From Rhodocollybia butyracea (taxonomy: Eukaryota; Basidiomycota; Agaricomycetes; Agaricales; Omphalotaceae), in NCBI GenBank assembly GCA_015501585.1, contig JADNRY010000013.1:62001-126000 (forward strand): DNA of 64,000 bases, written 5' to 3'. Below are positions 32,736 through 44,206 of this stretch, piece after piece; the first letter of the stretch is position 1, and the number at the start of each line of letters is the position of its first letter. The position numbers and the translations under genes were made by a program. The notes beneath the pieces are model-generated. The model was not told where the DNA came from, did no database searches, and saw only the letters and a program-made list of their open reading frames with translations.

Positions 32736-33767
32736 ATGATTTTTTCGCGTAATTCTTTTTATTTGTTTAGAAAACCTAATATGCGTCGAGCACCTGTAGC
32801 CACACTGTATTCAATATTACAGTTGCAACGAGCCTGGCAGTGTTTCGCTTTTAACATCTCTCCGTGTTATTGTATGCACTGTAATATACAAGGCGATTAC
32901 TTCGACGAAGAAAGACAAGGAATATCCGTATCACAGCATGTCACTGCGTGTCCCAGATCTCATGTGCAACATACGTGATGATACTGCTCAATGGAGATTC
33001 CAGATTGGAAGCACAGGGAGTTGAACAGCTTAAGGCCAAGAAACCAGAGGGAGAGCAAAATAATATCTTGAGACGAAGACAAGCATCGAGTCAGCAGATG
33101 AAAGTTGATATGCTTTCGAGACCAGCGCACTCTGTTGATAGAGCCTAGTCGTGTATACGGATTGAAAGGGATTCTTACCCCAGGTTGAATTGAGCGTTAG
33201 CGTTACATATTAGTGTCATGACTGGGCGGAACAAGCAGAACTGAACTTTGCGATAAGATGAACAGTATATGGGACCAACTATATGAGATTTAGTGAGAAA
33301 CTATGGAGTTGAAATCACCGGTAAATAAGTCTTTTCGGATATGGATTGCTTGCGGTCACCGGTGGTCCTTCCCAGCTCAATTGTACATTTATTTGTCGTC
33401 CATTGACTTGAAAGTCATACCTGAGGCCTGAGATGAGATGAGAGAAAATGAAGGCCACTGAGTACTGAGCGCTTGTGACCAAGAATCCAGTGAGCGTTTG
33501 TGACAAAGAATCAAGAGCATAAGCGCCGAGTGGCACAAAACTATCCCCCGCCATCGACATCGTCGACTTTTTCGGGATCTCGAGGCGGCCACTAACTTTC
33601 TGGGCTGGCGTTTGTCACGCAGGACCCGGCTGTGGGGTTACTTGGCTCCTCCTTAATTAAAACTATGCGCCGTCACCGCGGAAGATGGGATCGAGACATC
33701 GGATAAGACCCGATTACTACTACAAAATGGACACTGCAAAACTAACAAGACCAACACACACTCAGAG
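32736..33767. other. Intergenic region with one small open frame
   Basis: The minus-strand frame 33315-33560 (81 codons, MSMAGDSFVPLGAYALDSLS...) is open and starts with ATG but has no known motif. I do not count it as a gene. The rest shows nothing. Confidence 0.35.
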
Positions 33768-35148
33768 ATGTATACCACTACAACCAATATCCTCGAATTC
33801 CAAATCTTCGACGTGAATTCACGTACAGGATTCATGCCTTTCCAACCTCCTATTAGTCGCCTACCAACACATTGGGAACTATGGGAGAGTCTGCTAGATG
33901 ATGCACGACGTGAGCAACTTCAGCCCGCTGACAAGTTGGGCATAACCGCTGAAGAAATGGCGCGTTCTGAACGCTGGCGGAGTCGTGTTTCTCAGGTAAC
34001 CTTCCGCCCACACGGCTACAAGTCTAGCACACTAATCTTCTCCTATATAGACTCCATTACTATCCATAAACGATATGGCTACATCTACAGTACTCCTCCG
34101 TCGTGCCCATTTGGTTCTGACCTTTCTGATGCATTTTTATATCCATACCATACCACCCGACAGCCCAGTCTTGATCCCTCGACCAATATCGATTCCCATT
34201 TTACAGGTCGCAAAGGTCTTGGATTTGCCTCCTGTTATCACCTTCTCTGATACTGTTTTGTACAACTGGCGTTGGGCCAACAACGCTAATGAGTCTGACT
34301 CCTCCCTAGAAAGCCAGACATTGTTCACTGGGCTCCAGGACGAAGAGGTATTTTACCTCTGCTCAGCGCGTATCGAGCTCCGTGGTGTCGACGCTCTCAA
34401 TATCATGTGTTCAGTCATGGATGAAATCTTTTGTGGAGACGAAATCACCCTCGGCCGGCTCACCACATATCTCCTTGAACTTTCTACCGTCATAGACGCC
34501 CTAAAATCCCTCCTCCTTGATGTCCGGAAAGGCTGTGACCCAGAAGTCTACTACAACGCCGTTCGACCATGGTTCAGAGGTGAAGATTCAGATTCATACG
34601 TCCCTTCGGAGGAAAGACGTAAATGGGTTTTTGAAGGTGCAGAAGAGTATCCCGATCTAAACATGCTGCCTCCGGATAGAGAACTCTCAGGTGCTAGTGC
34701 CGGACAAAGCTCTCTCATTCACGCGCTAGACGTTTTTCTGGGAGTAGACCATGATCGTCCGAATTCCATCTCGTATATGAAGCGAATGCAGCGGTACATG
34801 CCTCATCCGCATCGATGCTTCCTGAGCCATCTAGGAAAAAATCCTCGTCCGTTGAGAGACTTTGTCATGACGGCTTGCTCAGAAGATACACCAGCTAACT
34901 CGGCTATGAAGGAGGCGTATAACAAAGCGGTCTCATCTCTGAAAGAATTTCGAGACTCACATATGGTTATTGCTGGATTGTACATCATTGGACCTGCGAG
35001 ACGAGCTGCCGAGGCCCTGGTACACGACACGAGTGTATCGAGCTCAGCTTCGTTAAAGGATCGCGCTATAACAGGCACGGGTGGGACAGATCTTCTCAGT
35101 TTTCTCAAGGGTGTGAAGAAGCAGACGGTTCTTACACTCATCACTTAA
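33768..35148 (+). CDS. Indoleamine 2,3-dioxygenase
   Basis: Two exons (33768-33995, 34051-35148) give 441 aa. The enzyme is a cytosolic haem dioxygenase that opens the indole ring of tryptophan to N-formylkynurenine, the first step towards NAD in fungi. Family signatures include ITFSDTVLYNWRW, SGASAGQSSLIHALDVFLGV, YMKRMQRYMPHPHR, the haem-ligand His in DSHMVIAGLYIIGP, and GTGGTDLLSFL. The length is usual for fungal IDO. The Arg, Phe and Ser residues around the active site appear in place. The start codon is the first ATG after a clean leader. Confidence 0.93.
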
Positions 35149-35902
35149 CCGAGACACTCATTAGATTATTTATACTTAGATTACATCGGGAGACTTGCTT
35201 AATTTAGGATGTTAGTGATATTCATTGGACTTCACTTGAATCGCAGATTCGTATGCTGGGAGCTTCTAAACTCGAAGGAAGTGCTTTCTTGATCATATGT
35301 GGAGTCACTGGCAAGAGCAGACATGATAGATGCTTGAACTGGTTGTCTTTTTGCTTGAGATAGAGCTGGGATAGAGTGAAAAGTAGCAGCACCTCCGAGG
35401 TTGCAAGCAGAAGCAAGACCCGGCACTGCAACAGCCTGAAGGCACGCACGACTGTAGACACATACTCTAAAGTGCTGAGTGAATTGGCTGTCTAGAATTT
35501 CCAGTTAGTTTTGAAAGATGTACACCATATTGACCACAAAAGAAACTGAGAATATGTGAGTGTTCTACGAGGGAGTTGGGAGTACTATTTTTGAATTTTC
35601 CTCTGTTTCCTACTACCCTGAGTATTCCAGCAACTGTTGAAAGGGTCAAGGCAGCCGCGTCTATTGCCATGAACTACTGGACTGATCAATGTAGCCGAAA
35701 GCCAGAATTCCTGGAGTTGCTCTAGCCTGGTAACCAAGCCCTCTAGGGGGTTGACGTTGTTTAGACTAGCGAGGTTTCTTGTCTAACAACGTCAACCCCC
35801 TAGAGGGGTCTGCTTTAGGCCTAGGAAGCGTCCACAGCTTCAGCGGCCCGATTTACCGTGATTCAAGACGAGCGCCTGCTGCCAGTGGATTTTGTGTCTA
35901 GC
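35149..35902. other. Intergenic region with a strong inverted repeat
   Basis: Minus-strand open frames 35467-35670 and 35232-35426 (with AVAVPGLASACNLGG) vaguely resemble the N-terminal region of some agaric signalling proteins, but I could not make a gene. The main structure is the hairpin at 35739-35808. Confidence 0.4.
35739..35808. repeat. Inverted repeat, 28 bp arms
   Basis: The left arm 35739-35766 and right arm 35781-35808 pair along nearly their whole length (core CTCTAGGGGGTTGACGTTGT), with only a one-base irregularity in the T run. The loop is about 14 nt. It lies 95 bp before the RRM gene start. Confidence 0.8.
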
Positions 35903-37317
35903 ATGAATCCATACAGCCTCCATCCTCGCAGTCCCAGAGGCTATGGAGATCGAAGAGAATTTCTGCAGGCAGAGGCTCGTCGCAGCAGATCTTACAACGG
36001 AAACTCCAACTGGGGTGTTAGCAGCTACACTTACAGCGCAAGAAGTCATGACCCAAGGAGAGGATTGGACCGCGCTAGTCGGAGAAGTGGATTTGGTGGA
36101 AGCGAAGGGGGAGATTCTAGCTATTTTCTGGAAGATGACTATAGCGAACAGGATTCCAATTCTCCATATCGTGGTGACCGCAGTAGGAGTCGCTCAACTA
36201 CACCGTCTGGTGTAGGATACAATCAGAGCTACCGCAGTTATGGCAAATATGAAGGTGTGTAAATATGGAATGATATTATCTATGTAGATAGTCCTCTTCC
36301 CGTCACCAGAGGCGGAAACTGCGAGTTGTAAAACCTGTTGGATTCTACCATGGAGAATTTTGGCAACGCGAGCTATCTGACATCTTTTCCCTGCTCATCT
36401 GATCTCCGCTTGTTGGTCTGGCTCTCATATCTCCTATGATGAAGATAACTTCACTCGAAAAAAGAGGAAAATCGAAGAACGGATCAAACAAGAACGCCCA
36501 TGTCGGACGCTTTTCATTCGAAATATCAAGGTGAATCCCTGCCCAGTCTCCTTCATCATACTACAAAAATGTATCAGCTCCTTCCCGCAGTATGAAACCA
36601 ACAGCAACAACCTACGCCGCCAATTCGAAGAACACGGTGAAATAATGAAATTCTTTGATCTTATATCCACTCGAGGCATGCTTTTCGTTACATATGTGAG
36701 TAGCTGGACAAACGACGACGACGGTGACTAAACACCGCTCTTTATAGTATGATACACGTGCAGCTGAGCGTGCTCGAAACCGTTTGCAGGGTTCAGAACT
36801 CGGTGGCCGCACAGTAAGCATACCAGTTCTGTTTCCAATCCAATTGAAATGAATATCGGATCGGTTAGATCGACGTACATTTCTCATTACCTCGAGGTAG
36901 TGAAAAGAACGATGTATGTTCGACGATCCACGAGCAATACACGAATCTGATGTGTGTACCAGTTTCAAGGATGCCTTCAGGTCACCTTGGTAAACACGCC
37001 GTCTGGGCAACCTATTGACGACAATGAAGTACGCCGAGCGTTCATGGTAATTGGTGAAATAAAATCTATCCAGCCTGTTAAAGACCGGATAGTAGAGTGG
37101 GTTCTATATAGTGTCTACATATATGGCATTGACCTTCTTGTAGTTCCCGGTATGTTGAATTCTATGACACCCGGGTGAGTTTCGCGATGATGAAACACCA
37201 TTCCAATATAATTCTTTTCAGGACTGTGACAAAGCCCGAGACCGCCTCCAACACCAAAGGCTACAGGACGGCATTATGGTTATAACGTATCCATCTGAAG
37301 AGTCACAGTTCGTATGA
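35903..37317 (+). CDS. Mei2-like RNA-binding protein with two RRMs
   Basis: Exons are 35903-36254, 36445-36530, 36591-36695, 36748-36813, 36869-36913, 36963-37096, 37144-37174 and 37222-37317, giving 915 nt, 304 aa. A low-complexity Arg/Ser/Tyr N-terminus is followed by RRM1 (CRTLFIRNIKYETN, RGMLFVTYYDTRAAERA) and RRM2 (QVTLVNTPSGQPIDDNEVRR, YVEFYDTR). The pattern matches the first two RRMs of Mei2-like proteins, regulators of meiosis in fission yeast. The third, C-terminal RRM of that family is absent. The frame can also be spliced onward in phase into the kinase downstream. The N-terminal exon may be incomplete. Confidence 0.7.
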
Positions 37318-37473
37318 TGTTCCAGGAGTCGGCTCCAATGTTTTGACCTTTGTTATAGACTAGGGGGTGGAGATGCGAGCGAGAGTCTAGGTAGATTCGG
37401 GGACTTCGAAATAATCGGAGGTAACGATGGGACAACAGGCCTTGATGAAAGACATAAATCAATTAACATACCA

Positions 37474-38903
37474 ATGGAATCGGCATCGATCCCAAAAGCG
37501 GATATTAAAGGCTACCTTCAACGAGCTCTCGCAGAATACGATGCTTTCAAGGTCAATCATAGACTTAACTCACATTCAAGGCAAACCTTTGCACCACAAT
37601 GGCTGGATAAAGAAGTGGCCCAGCGTGTTCTGGATCAATTGCAACTGGTAACTCTTACTGTAGTCTTGTAGTCCGTCAAGACTCAATAGTCAATCACACA
37701 GGAGTTGGATTTTGCTTCGGGAATTCTCAATCTCTCAGAAGAGAGGGACTATGCACAGCGCCTCAGTTTACTTCGTTACCTTTCAGCAAAGTTCCACGTA
37801 TTACCTTTCTCGTTGATTATACACGATGTAATGAGAGAGGGCCACAATCCCATTGGTGGTGGTGGTTTTGCAGTAAGTGAAGTATGGCTCAATGGCTGGA
37901 GTGCATGTTGATGAGGAACTTCCAGGATATATGGCGTGGAACGCTTCATGAAAAAAATGTATGCTTAAAGGTCCTTCGACTGATCATTGAGCCAAATGAT
38001 GAAATTCGTACGAAGATTCGAAAGGTGCGCCTCACGCGATGCCCTACTTCTGTTAAACACTCAACATCGTCCTTGATTAAGCAATTCTGCCAAGAAGCTT
38101 TAGTGTGGCGGCAATTAAAACATCCCAATATCCTACCTCTCTTGGGTGTCAACACGGAGCTATTTTTTCCTTCGTTTTGCCTCATTTCTCCGTGGATGAA
38201 GAATAAGGACATCAACGCGTACTTAAGAGAAAATCCAAATCACGATCTATCCTCTGTCGTCAGTGCCCGCATTATTTTCAAACTCTCGAGCTCAACCATT
38301 CCATCGTAGCTGTCTGACATTGCGTCAGGTCTGCACTATTTACATTCAAGAAAACCGCCAATAATCCATGGAGATATCCGAGGGGTTAGTATTTTCCATT
38401 ATCTGACCTTTCTTTACTTACGGGGCACAAGGCAAATATATTGGTGGCAGACGATCTTCGATGTTGCCTCGCCGATTTTGGCTTGGCTCTAGTCACCACC
38501 GATTCCCGACCATGGTCCACTACGACTTCCACAAGCAGTAAAGGCGCAATGCGCTGGTTGGCACCAGAGTGTATCGATAGCTCACTCGACCTGGGATCTA
38601 ACCAACCATCCCGGGATGTATATGCTTTTGGCTGCACCATTTTGGAGGTATCATATTATTTCAGTATTTCTTCTGGTATATATATATTCATCTAGCTCTT
38701 AGATTTTGACACAAAAGCCACCTTTTCATGACAAAACAAACGACACTTCTGTTCTATTTAGTTTGATGAAGGGCGAACGGCCTCATCGCCCCCAAGATGT
38801 TTGGTATCCAGAAACGATTTGGAATCTGACAACTCGTTGTTGGGCTCACAATGCACAAGAACGTCCCTTAGCAAATGAAATATACGATCTTCTACTTAAG
38901 TAG
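37474..38903 (+). CDS. TKL-type protein kinase
   Basis: Exons are 37474-37647, 37702-37872, 37926-38024, 38082-38258, 38310-38384, 38432-38647 and 38703-38903, giving 370 aa. Kinase motifs in order: GGGGFADIWRG (glycine loop), VCLKVLRL (ATP lysine), EALVWRQLKHPNILPLLGV, IIHGDIRGANIL (catalytic loop with HGD in place of HRD), ADFGLAL, RWLAPECID and DVYAFGCTILE. This is the tyrosine-kinase-like family expanded in agarics; targets are unknown. DFG, ATP lysine and catalytic Asp are all kept, so it is probably active. An alternative model fuses it to the RRM gene. Confidence 0.8.
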
Positions 38904-39555
38904 CTATTCGACCTAAAGACGCGCCGCGCATGTTCTTTGGATAGAGTTAAGGTGCTAATATTGTAGTGGCTATCTTGAAGAATTTTGTATAACATAATTA
39001 CAAGACAGAACCGCTGGAGCAAAATCGTATCCTGATGCCCTTCAAAAGCAAATCGTATCCTAATTGTCCAGGTCGAAACCGCCTGGTGAGCTTCTGAGAA
39101 TGGACGAAGTGTTGATCTAGCAGGAAAAATGACATTTACGTCTGGCTGCTGGAGCAGACTGAGACTTAATGTTGAAAGCCATTATTGATCTATCAGCTCT
39201 GCCTGGCTCTGTCAGAGATCAATCAGATATCCAACTCTTTGACATCTGACCTGTTCAGATGGCTAGAATCCGAATCGAGCTGTTTATTAGAGGAAAAATC
39301 TATAAGAAATGAGCACCGCAAGCATAACTTACAGTTCATTTAGCAGAAAGTAAAATTAAAAGTAAAAAATGCACGAAACGAAGGTTGCAGGCGAACTTGG
39401 CTAATCTCGTTGCAGCGGCCCGCAACGGCAGCATTACTCGATTTTGTGATTCTTTTCTTTTCTGACTCTCGTTCAGTCTTTTTTTGACTGACTCACCTAC
39501 TGTTGGACTTTCGAACTCTCAGATCCATTCTTTAGCTAACCTATTACATCCAAAA
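38904..39555. other. Intergenic region, promoter of the La gene
   Basis: About 650 bp without a gene. A CT-rich and T-rich stretch (39450-39490) just before the La start is typical of strongly expressed fungal genes. Confidence 0.4.
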
Positions 39556-41351
39556 ATGTCTGCTGCTGTTGACGAAAATGTTGAAGTCGTCGCCGCCGTC
39601 ATCCCACCCGTCACCGAAAAGCCCACCGATGTAGCTATGGACGATGATGCTGAGAATGCAACAAGAGCCAGAGCCAGGAGACAAGGTAGCTTCTTATCTT
39701 TGTTTGATATCTTATCACTAAATTTTATCTCTAACAGTTGAATTTTACTTTGCGGACTCCAATCTTCCATACGACAAGTATGTATTTCCATTGTTAACTG
39801 TCCAGATGGATAATCGTGCGTAGATTCATGTGGCAACTTCATACGAAAACACCAGAACATTGGGTCCCGATAGAGTCGGTTGCTTCGTTCAAAAGAATGC
39901 GCCAATATTCTCAGCGAGAGGACGGTCTACAATGGGTCGCAGATGTACTACGAGAAAGCGACTATTTAGAAATCGATGAAACTGGTCTCAAGGTACGGCG
40001 AAAGACAGAGGTAAAAGAACCAAAAGGACAGTTCGAACGCAGTATTTACGCAGTGAGCAGTGTCCTATTCTTTTTTTGCCTCCGGAGCCAACTAAGCGCT
40101 TCAACGCAGAAAGGATTTGAAACCGACGAGGCCAACAATATTCAGTCGCGACTTGAAGAGTTCTTCCAAGGCTACGGCTCGACAAACGAAGTACGGCTAA
40201 GAAGGAACGAAGATAAAACGTTCAAAGGCTCCGTCTTCGTCGAATTTACTGAACCTACCGGTGTAGAATCCTTCCTTAAAGCCGACCCGAAGCCTAGCTG
40301 GGACGGCGCAGAATTGATCATCATGTCCAAGGAGGAATATTGCGAAATGAAGATCAAAGAAAAGGGTCTGACCGGCAAGAACGCTGAACGGAAACGTGAT
40401 AACATGATGGCCAGACGTGGCTTCAATGCGTTTGCTATTCCTGTGAATCAAGGTGGATTGTTAACGTCTGCGCAGGCGGCGGTGAGCGACAAGTTAAAGA
40501 GGGAGGTGTGGCTTGAGTTTATGGGGAAGAAGATGTTGATCGAGAGGGACGAGTCCGGAAATGGACGAGTTAAAGAAGAAGATATTCCATTCGTCAAGAA
40601 TAGCACGTTGAAGTTCGAAGGTGTTGGCGAAAATTTCTCATGGAACGATATTAAGGTTAGTTTTTTCGGATGCGCTCAACATCCTGGTTGACAACTTCTT
40701 CCATAGGCCCCATTGAGAGATATCTTTGAAGGACGCACGCCCTACATCGACTATACTCGTGGTCAAAACGACGGTTTCGTTGGCTTCCATAAAGAGCTTT
40801 CAGAAGAGGATATTCTTAGCGTGAAGAAGGCTGTCCGAACTATTAATGGGAACGATGTCACTTGGTCCCAGGTAGAAGGTGGGTTCATTTCTATGGCTGC
40901 TCTCCTCTAGACTAATGTTCATTGAACAGAGGAAGAAGAGAAAAAGTTCCAAATCAGGCGAGCGCAATCCAGTGCACGCGCTGCGTTGCGTAACGATGAC
41001 GAGAGCACTTCATCGTCATCGGCTCACAAACCTCAACGAGGAGGTCGTGGTGGTTTCCGTGGGGGAGCAGCAAGCGGGCGTGGTAACCGTGGTGGTCGTG
41101 ATGGAGGGAGAGGCGGGAGAGGCGGGAGAGGCGGAAGAGGTGGAAGAGGCGGAAGGGGTGGTCGTGGCGGAGGCGACCATCGTGAAAACGGCAGCGTTTC
41201 CACTACGAACGGCGAGACAGAGAGTTCTGCAGCAGGGGAGAAGAGGAAACGCGATGTTGAGCCAGATGGTGGTCCTGATGTTGGCATAAGGGGAATAGCG
41301 GTTCCACCTGTGTTACAGAGTACTAAAAAAAACCAAGACGGACACAGGTGA
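39556..41351 (+). CDS. La protein (RNA 3'-end chaperone)
   Basis: Exons are 39556-39685, 39738-39777, 39824-40052, 40110-40655, 40707-40878 and 40930-41351, giving 512 aa. La binds the UUU-OH ends of Pol III transcripts such as tRNA precursors. The La motif has VEFYFADSNLPYDKF, followed by RRM1 (KGSVFVEFTEP) and a second RRM-like region (DIFEGRTPYIDYTRG, DGFVGFHKE). The C-terminus is a long RGG box (41040-41175), which adds general RNA affinity, then a basic KRKRD nuclear signal. An A8 run just before the end decides between two C-termini; as written it ends KKNQDGHR. Confidence 0.9.
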
Positions 41352-41544
41352 GGCCACCACTGCAACCACGTCATAAACTCGCCCTTTTGACTTTCTTGTA
41401 CGCTGCTCTATCATCGAAAATATTTTTTGGTCTGATTAGTACTCTCGTTACTTATTCTCCGCTGCTCAATCATTGTTGTTCTCTCTAAATGTTATTCATA
41501 GTGATCTTTACAACGACTTATATAACATGTACTTATAATCATCA

Positions 41545-42905
41545 TTGATAAAACCAGCTTTGACCTTCGGAGATACGGTCCGGAGGCAGTGCAGCGCGTT
41601 TTTTGGTCAAGTTGATCTTCTATTCCCTCGTCTTGTGAGGGAATCAATGGACTCTTCAGCTCTAAATGCCAACATTACTGTTGATGACTTTGACAGTGTG
41701 GTTTCATACCCTGACCAATCTGCATGGATAACTCCAGACCCTTCGAGTGCGGACTATCACCCAGAAAGCAGCCCTTGGCTTTTGGGCACCTTTCACAAAA
41801 CTAACACAATCAATGCAAGTGTAAGCTTGAACTTTACTGGTGATCACTTTTACTAAGATTTCCGCTATCAATTGGCTAAAAACTCAAAAGGTCCAGCGTT
41901 GTATATCTACGGGTTTTCTGGTCCGGAATACGGCTCTTATGAAGTACAACTGGACAGCTCTTCCGTGGTATTCAGTGCTTATGCTTCAAGCAATGGATCT
42001 CTCCCTCATCTTCTCTTTGGAGAAAGCAATCTGACCTATGACAATCACGAGCTCACAATTCGAAATCTCGGGGCCTTGAATGGAGATGGAGGTGGAAACT
42101 CTCTATTGTTTGATTTCCTAAAGTTTACAGTGCAGCTTGCTCCTGCTGGGTATGTGCTGCACCCTCTGCCTTATTCTCAAGGCCTTGACTCAATCATAGC
42201 GCATCGGTGTCAAATACGACTATACAGGAGAACGATCCATCCTTGACTTATTCTGGCGACTGGAACACTAACATGTCAGGGAACTTTAGTGGCGGTGGTT
42301 CGTCATTTACTAACGAAGACAATGCCTCAGTCTCATTCCCTTTCAACGGTGCGTACTTCGACAACTCTTTGCCATGGACTTTTCTCTCACACATTGCCCG
42401 CCTACCTCAGGCTCTGCAATATACGTCTTTGGCGACAAGAAAAACGACCATGGACTCTATACTGTCATCCTTGACAATGGCACAGAGCAAGTGTTCGATG
42501 GAGTATCAGGATGTGGAGGAGTGTTCGGTCAAACCTGTGAACAGCAGCAGCCGACACTGGCGTACTTTGCCTCCAACCTAGCGCAAGGGGAACATTCGCT
42601 CAAGATCTTTAATCTGGCAGGAGTAAATCAGTCATATTTCGGTATGCGTTCTTTCATTGGTATAACTATACCTGCTTGCACTCAATATATTATACTATCT
42701 AGATCTGGACAGTATCGTGTTAACTATCCCGTCGAGCTATGCTCCCAGAAGCCTCACAAATGGCTCCGACTCAGGTCCTTCAGCATCGTCGTCGTCAGGG
42801 TCTTCTGGCATGAATGGAATGAATGGCGCCCTCAGATCTCCAACATACCCCTTCAGCTTTTTACCGCTTCTGATCTTTAGTATTGCATGGTTGCTCAAGC
42901 TGTAG
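41545..42905 (+). CDS. Secreted or membrane-anchored surface protein with two repeated domains
   Basis: Exons are about 41545-41839 (left edge is the open frame, not a start), 41891-42149, 42200-42348, 42411-42641 and 42703-42905. Each half contains one copy of an agaric surface domain: SLNFTG then ALYIYGFSGPEYGSYEVQLD in the first, and SFPFNGSAIYVFGDKKNDHG in the second. Both end in a strand like HELTIRNLG or EHSLKIFNLAG. The C-terminus is Ser/Gly-rich and ends in a hydrophobic segment (FSFLPLLIFSIAWLLKL), as in a GPI signal. The signal-peptide exon was not found. It is related to the 28 kb gene in the ectodomain fold. Function unknown. Confidence 0.65.
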
Positions 42906-43010
42906 ACAGTCTTTCACGTAGCCCATATCACATAGCATTGCAAATGTAATAGTCACTTGTCAAGTCGCGTCACGAGCCAACGCCAACCGCAAAGTTCCTA
43001 CTTGACTCTC

Positions 43011-44139
43011 ATGACCTCTGTTGCAAGAAATAGGCTCACAGAAGCAGCATACCAATGTCTTCCTGGAGGCCCCCTTGACATTAACAGAGCTTTCTACGAT
43101 CAAGTAGCAGCTACTGCAGTTTCAGCAGAAGCATTGCGTACAACTGTCGAAAAGTTTATTCTTCCGATACGCAGTGGGAAGGCATGGGAGGTCCGGAAAG
43201 GTGACATCTGTCGTATTGTGGCTGTAGAAGGGGCTCAGGTAGGATTTTTGGTATACGGTGTAAGTAGGCTTGTATCCTCAAGCTCTTGCAGGTAGGTGAT
43301 CTCAACATCTGGTCGCTTCACAATCCTCGCGAACGTTTCTGGGCCTCGCGAACACGGCAACTTCAACGCGCCCACATATCTGTGTACGATCGTCTTTGGT
43401 CAACATTGCCTTATCTCCGTCCATTGGTGACGATCACTGGGGACTCCCTCAAGGATTATGGAATTAACGGTAGCGGGATCGACGCAGAAGGGGGAAGGAT
43501 TCATGATTTGCTCGGGACGAGGTGTGATCCTTATGTGAACCGAATGCTCACAGGAAAAGGTAGGTACTTCTCGTTTCACGAATATATGAACTTAAGTTTT
43601 TAACGGGGCAGACAACGACTATCACTGTCATTCCAACCTCACTCGCGCAATTGTACCATACGGACTAACCGAGTTCGACGTTCACGATGTGTTGAATGTG
43701 TTCCAATGCACTGGACTGAATGATAAAGATCAGTATTTCATGAAAACTTGTCCGGCAAAGAAGGGAGATTATTTGGAGGTGGGCGCTGCCGTTTCAAATG
43801 CTTATCATCTCACTTCTGCCACAGTTCATCGCTGAAACCGACGTCTTATGTGCTCTTTCGACTTGCCCCGGGGGTGATTTATCCAAAGCCGTACGTATAC
43901 TTATATCCCTCCAATGACTGGGCCGATGCGTCATCTATCTGTGCTAGATGTGGGGTGAAGGTTCGGCAGAGTCGACAAATGCAGATCCAACATTAGAATG
44001 TTGCCGGCCTCTAGGAGTTGAAGTCTATCGTCTTCCAGATGGATGGCTCGTAGAACGTGGATGGAAAGAAATCCTTCCAAATGGAACTGCATATCAAGGC
44101 AGACACGCGATGAAAGAGGTGCCCTTTAGCATCTCTTGA
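43011..44139 (+). CDS. DUF1989 (urea carboxylase-associated) family protein
   Basis: Exons are 43011-43238, 43292-43559, 43612-43778, 43825-43890 and 43948-44139, giving 306 aa. Family features include GDICRIVAVEGAQVGDLNIW near the N-terminus, TRCDPYVNRMLTGK, YHCHSNLTRA with likely metal-binding Cys/His, CALSTCPGGDLSK and CCRPLGVEVY at the C-terminus. DUF1989 proteins sit near urea carboxylase genes in bacteria, but their reaction in fungi is not settled. The gene ends 67 bp from the convergent acyl-CoA oxidase. Confidence 0.82.
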
Positions 44140-44206
44140 GGAATTAAGGATTACATGTTGTGCAGAAATGATAAAAAGTCTGAATGGGAAGACGAGTTAC
44201 ACATAT

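Noticed and set aside
41033..41374. Proline-rich minus-strand frame
   Set aside because: It is the reverse reading of the RGG box of the La gene.
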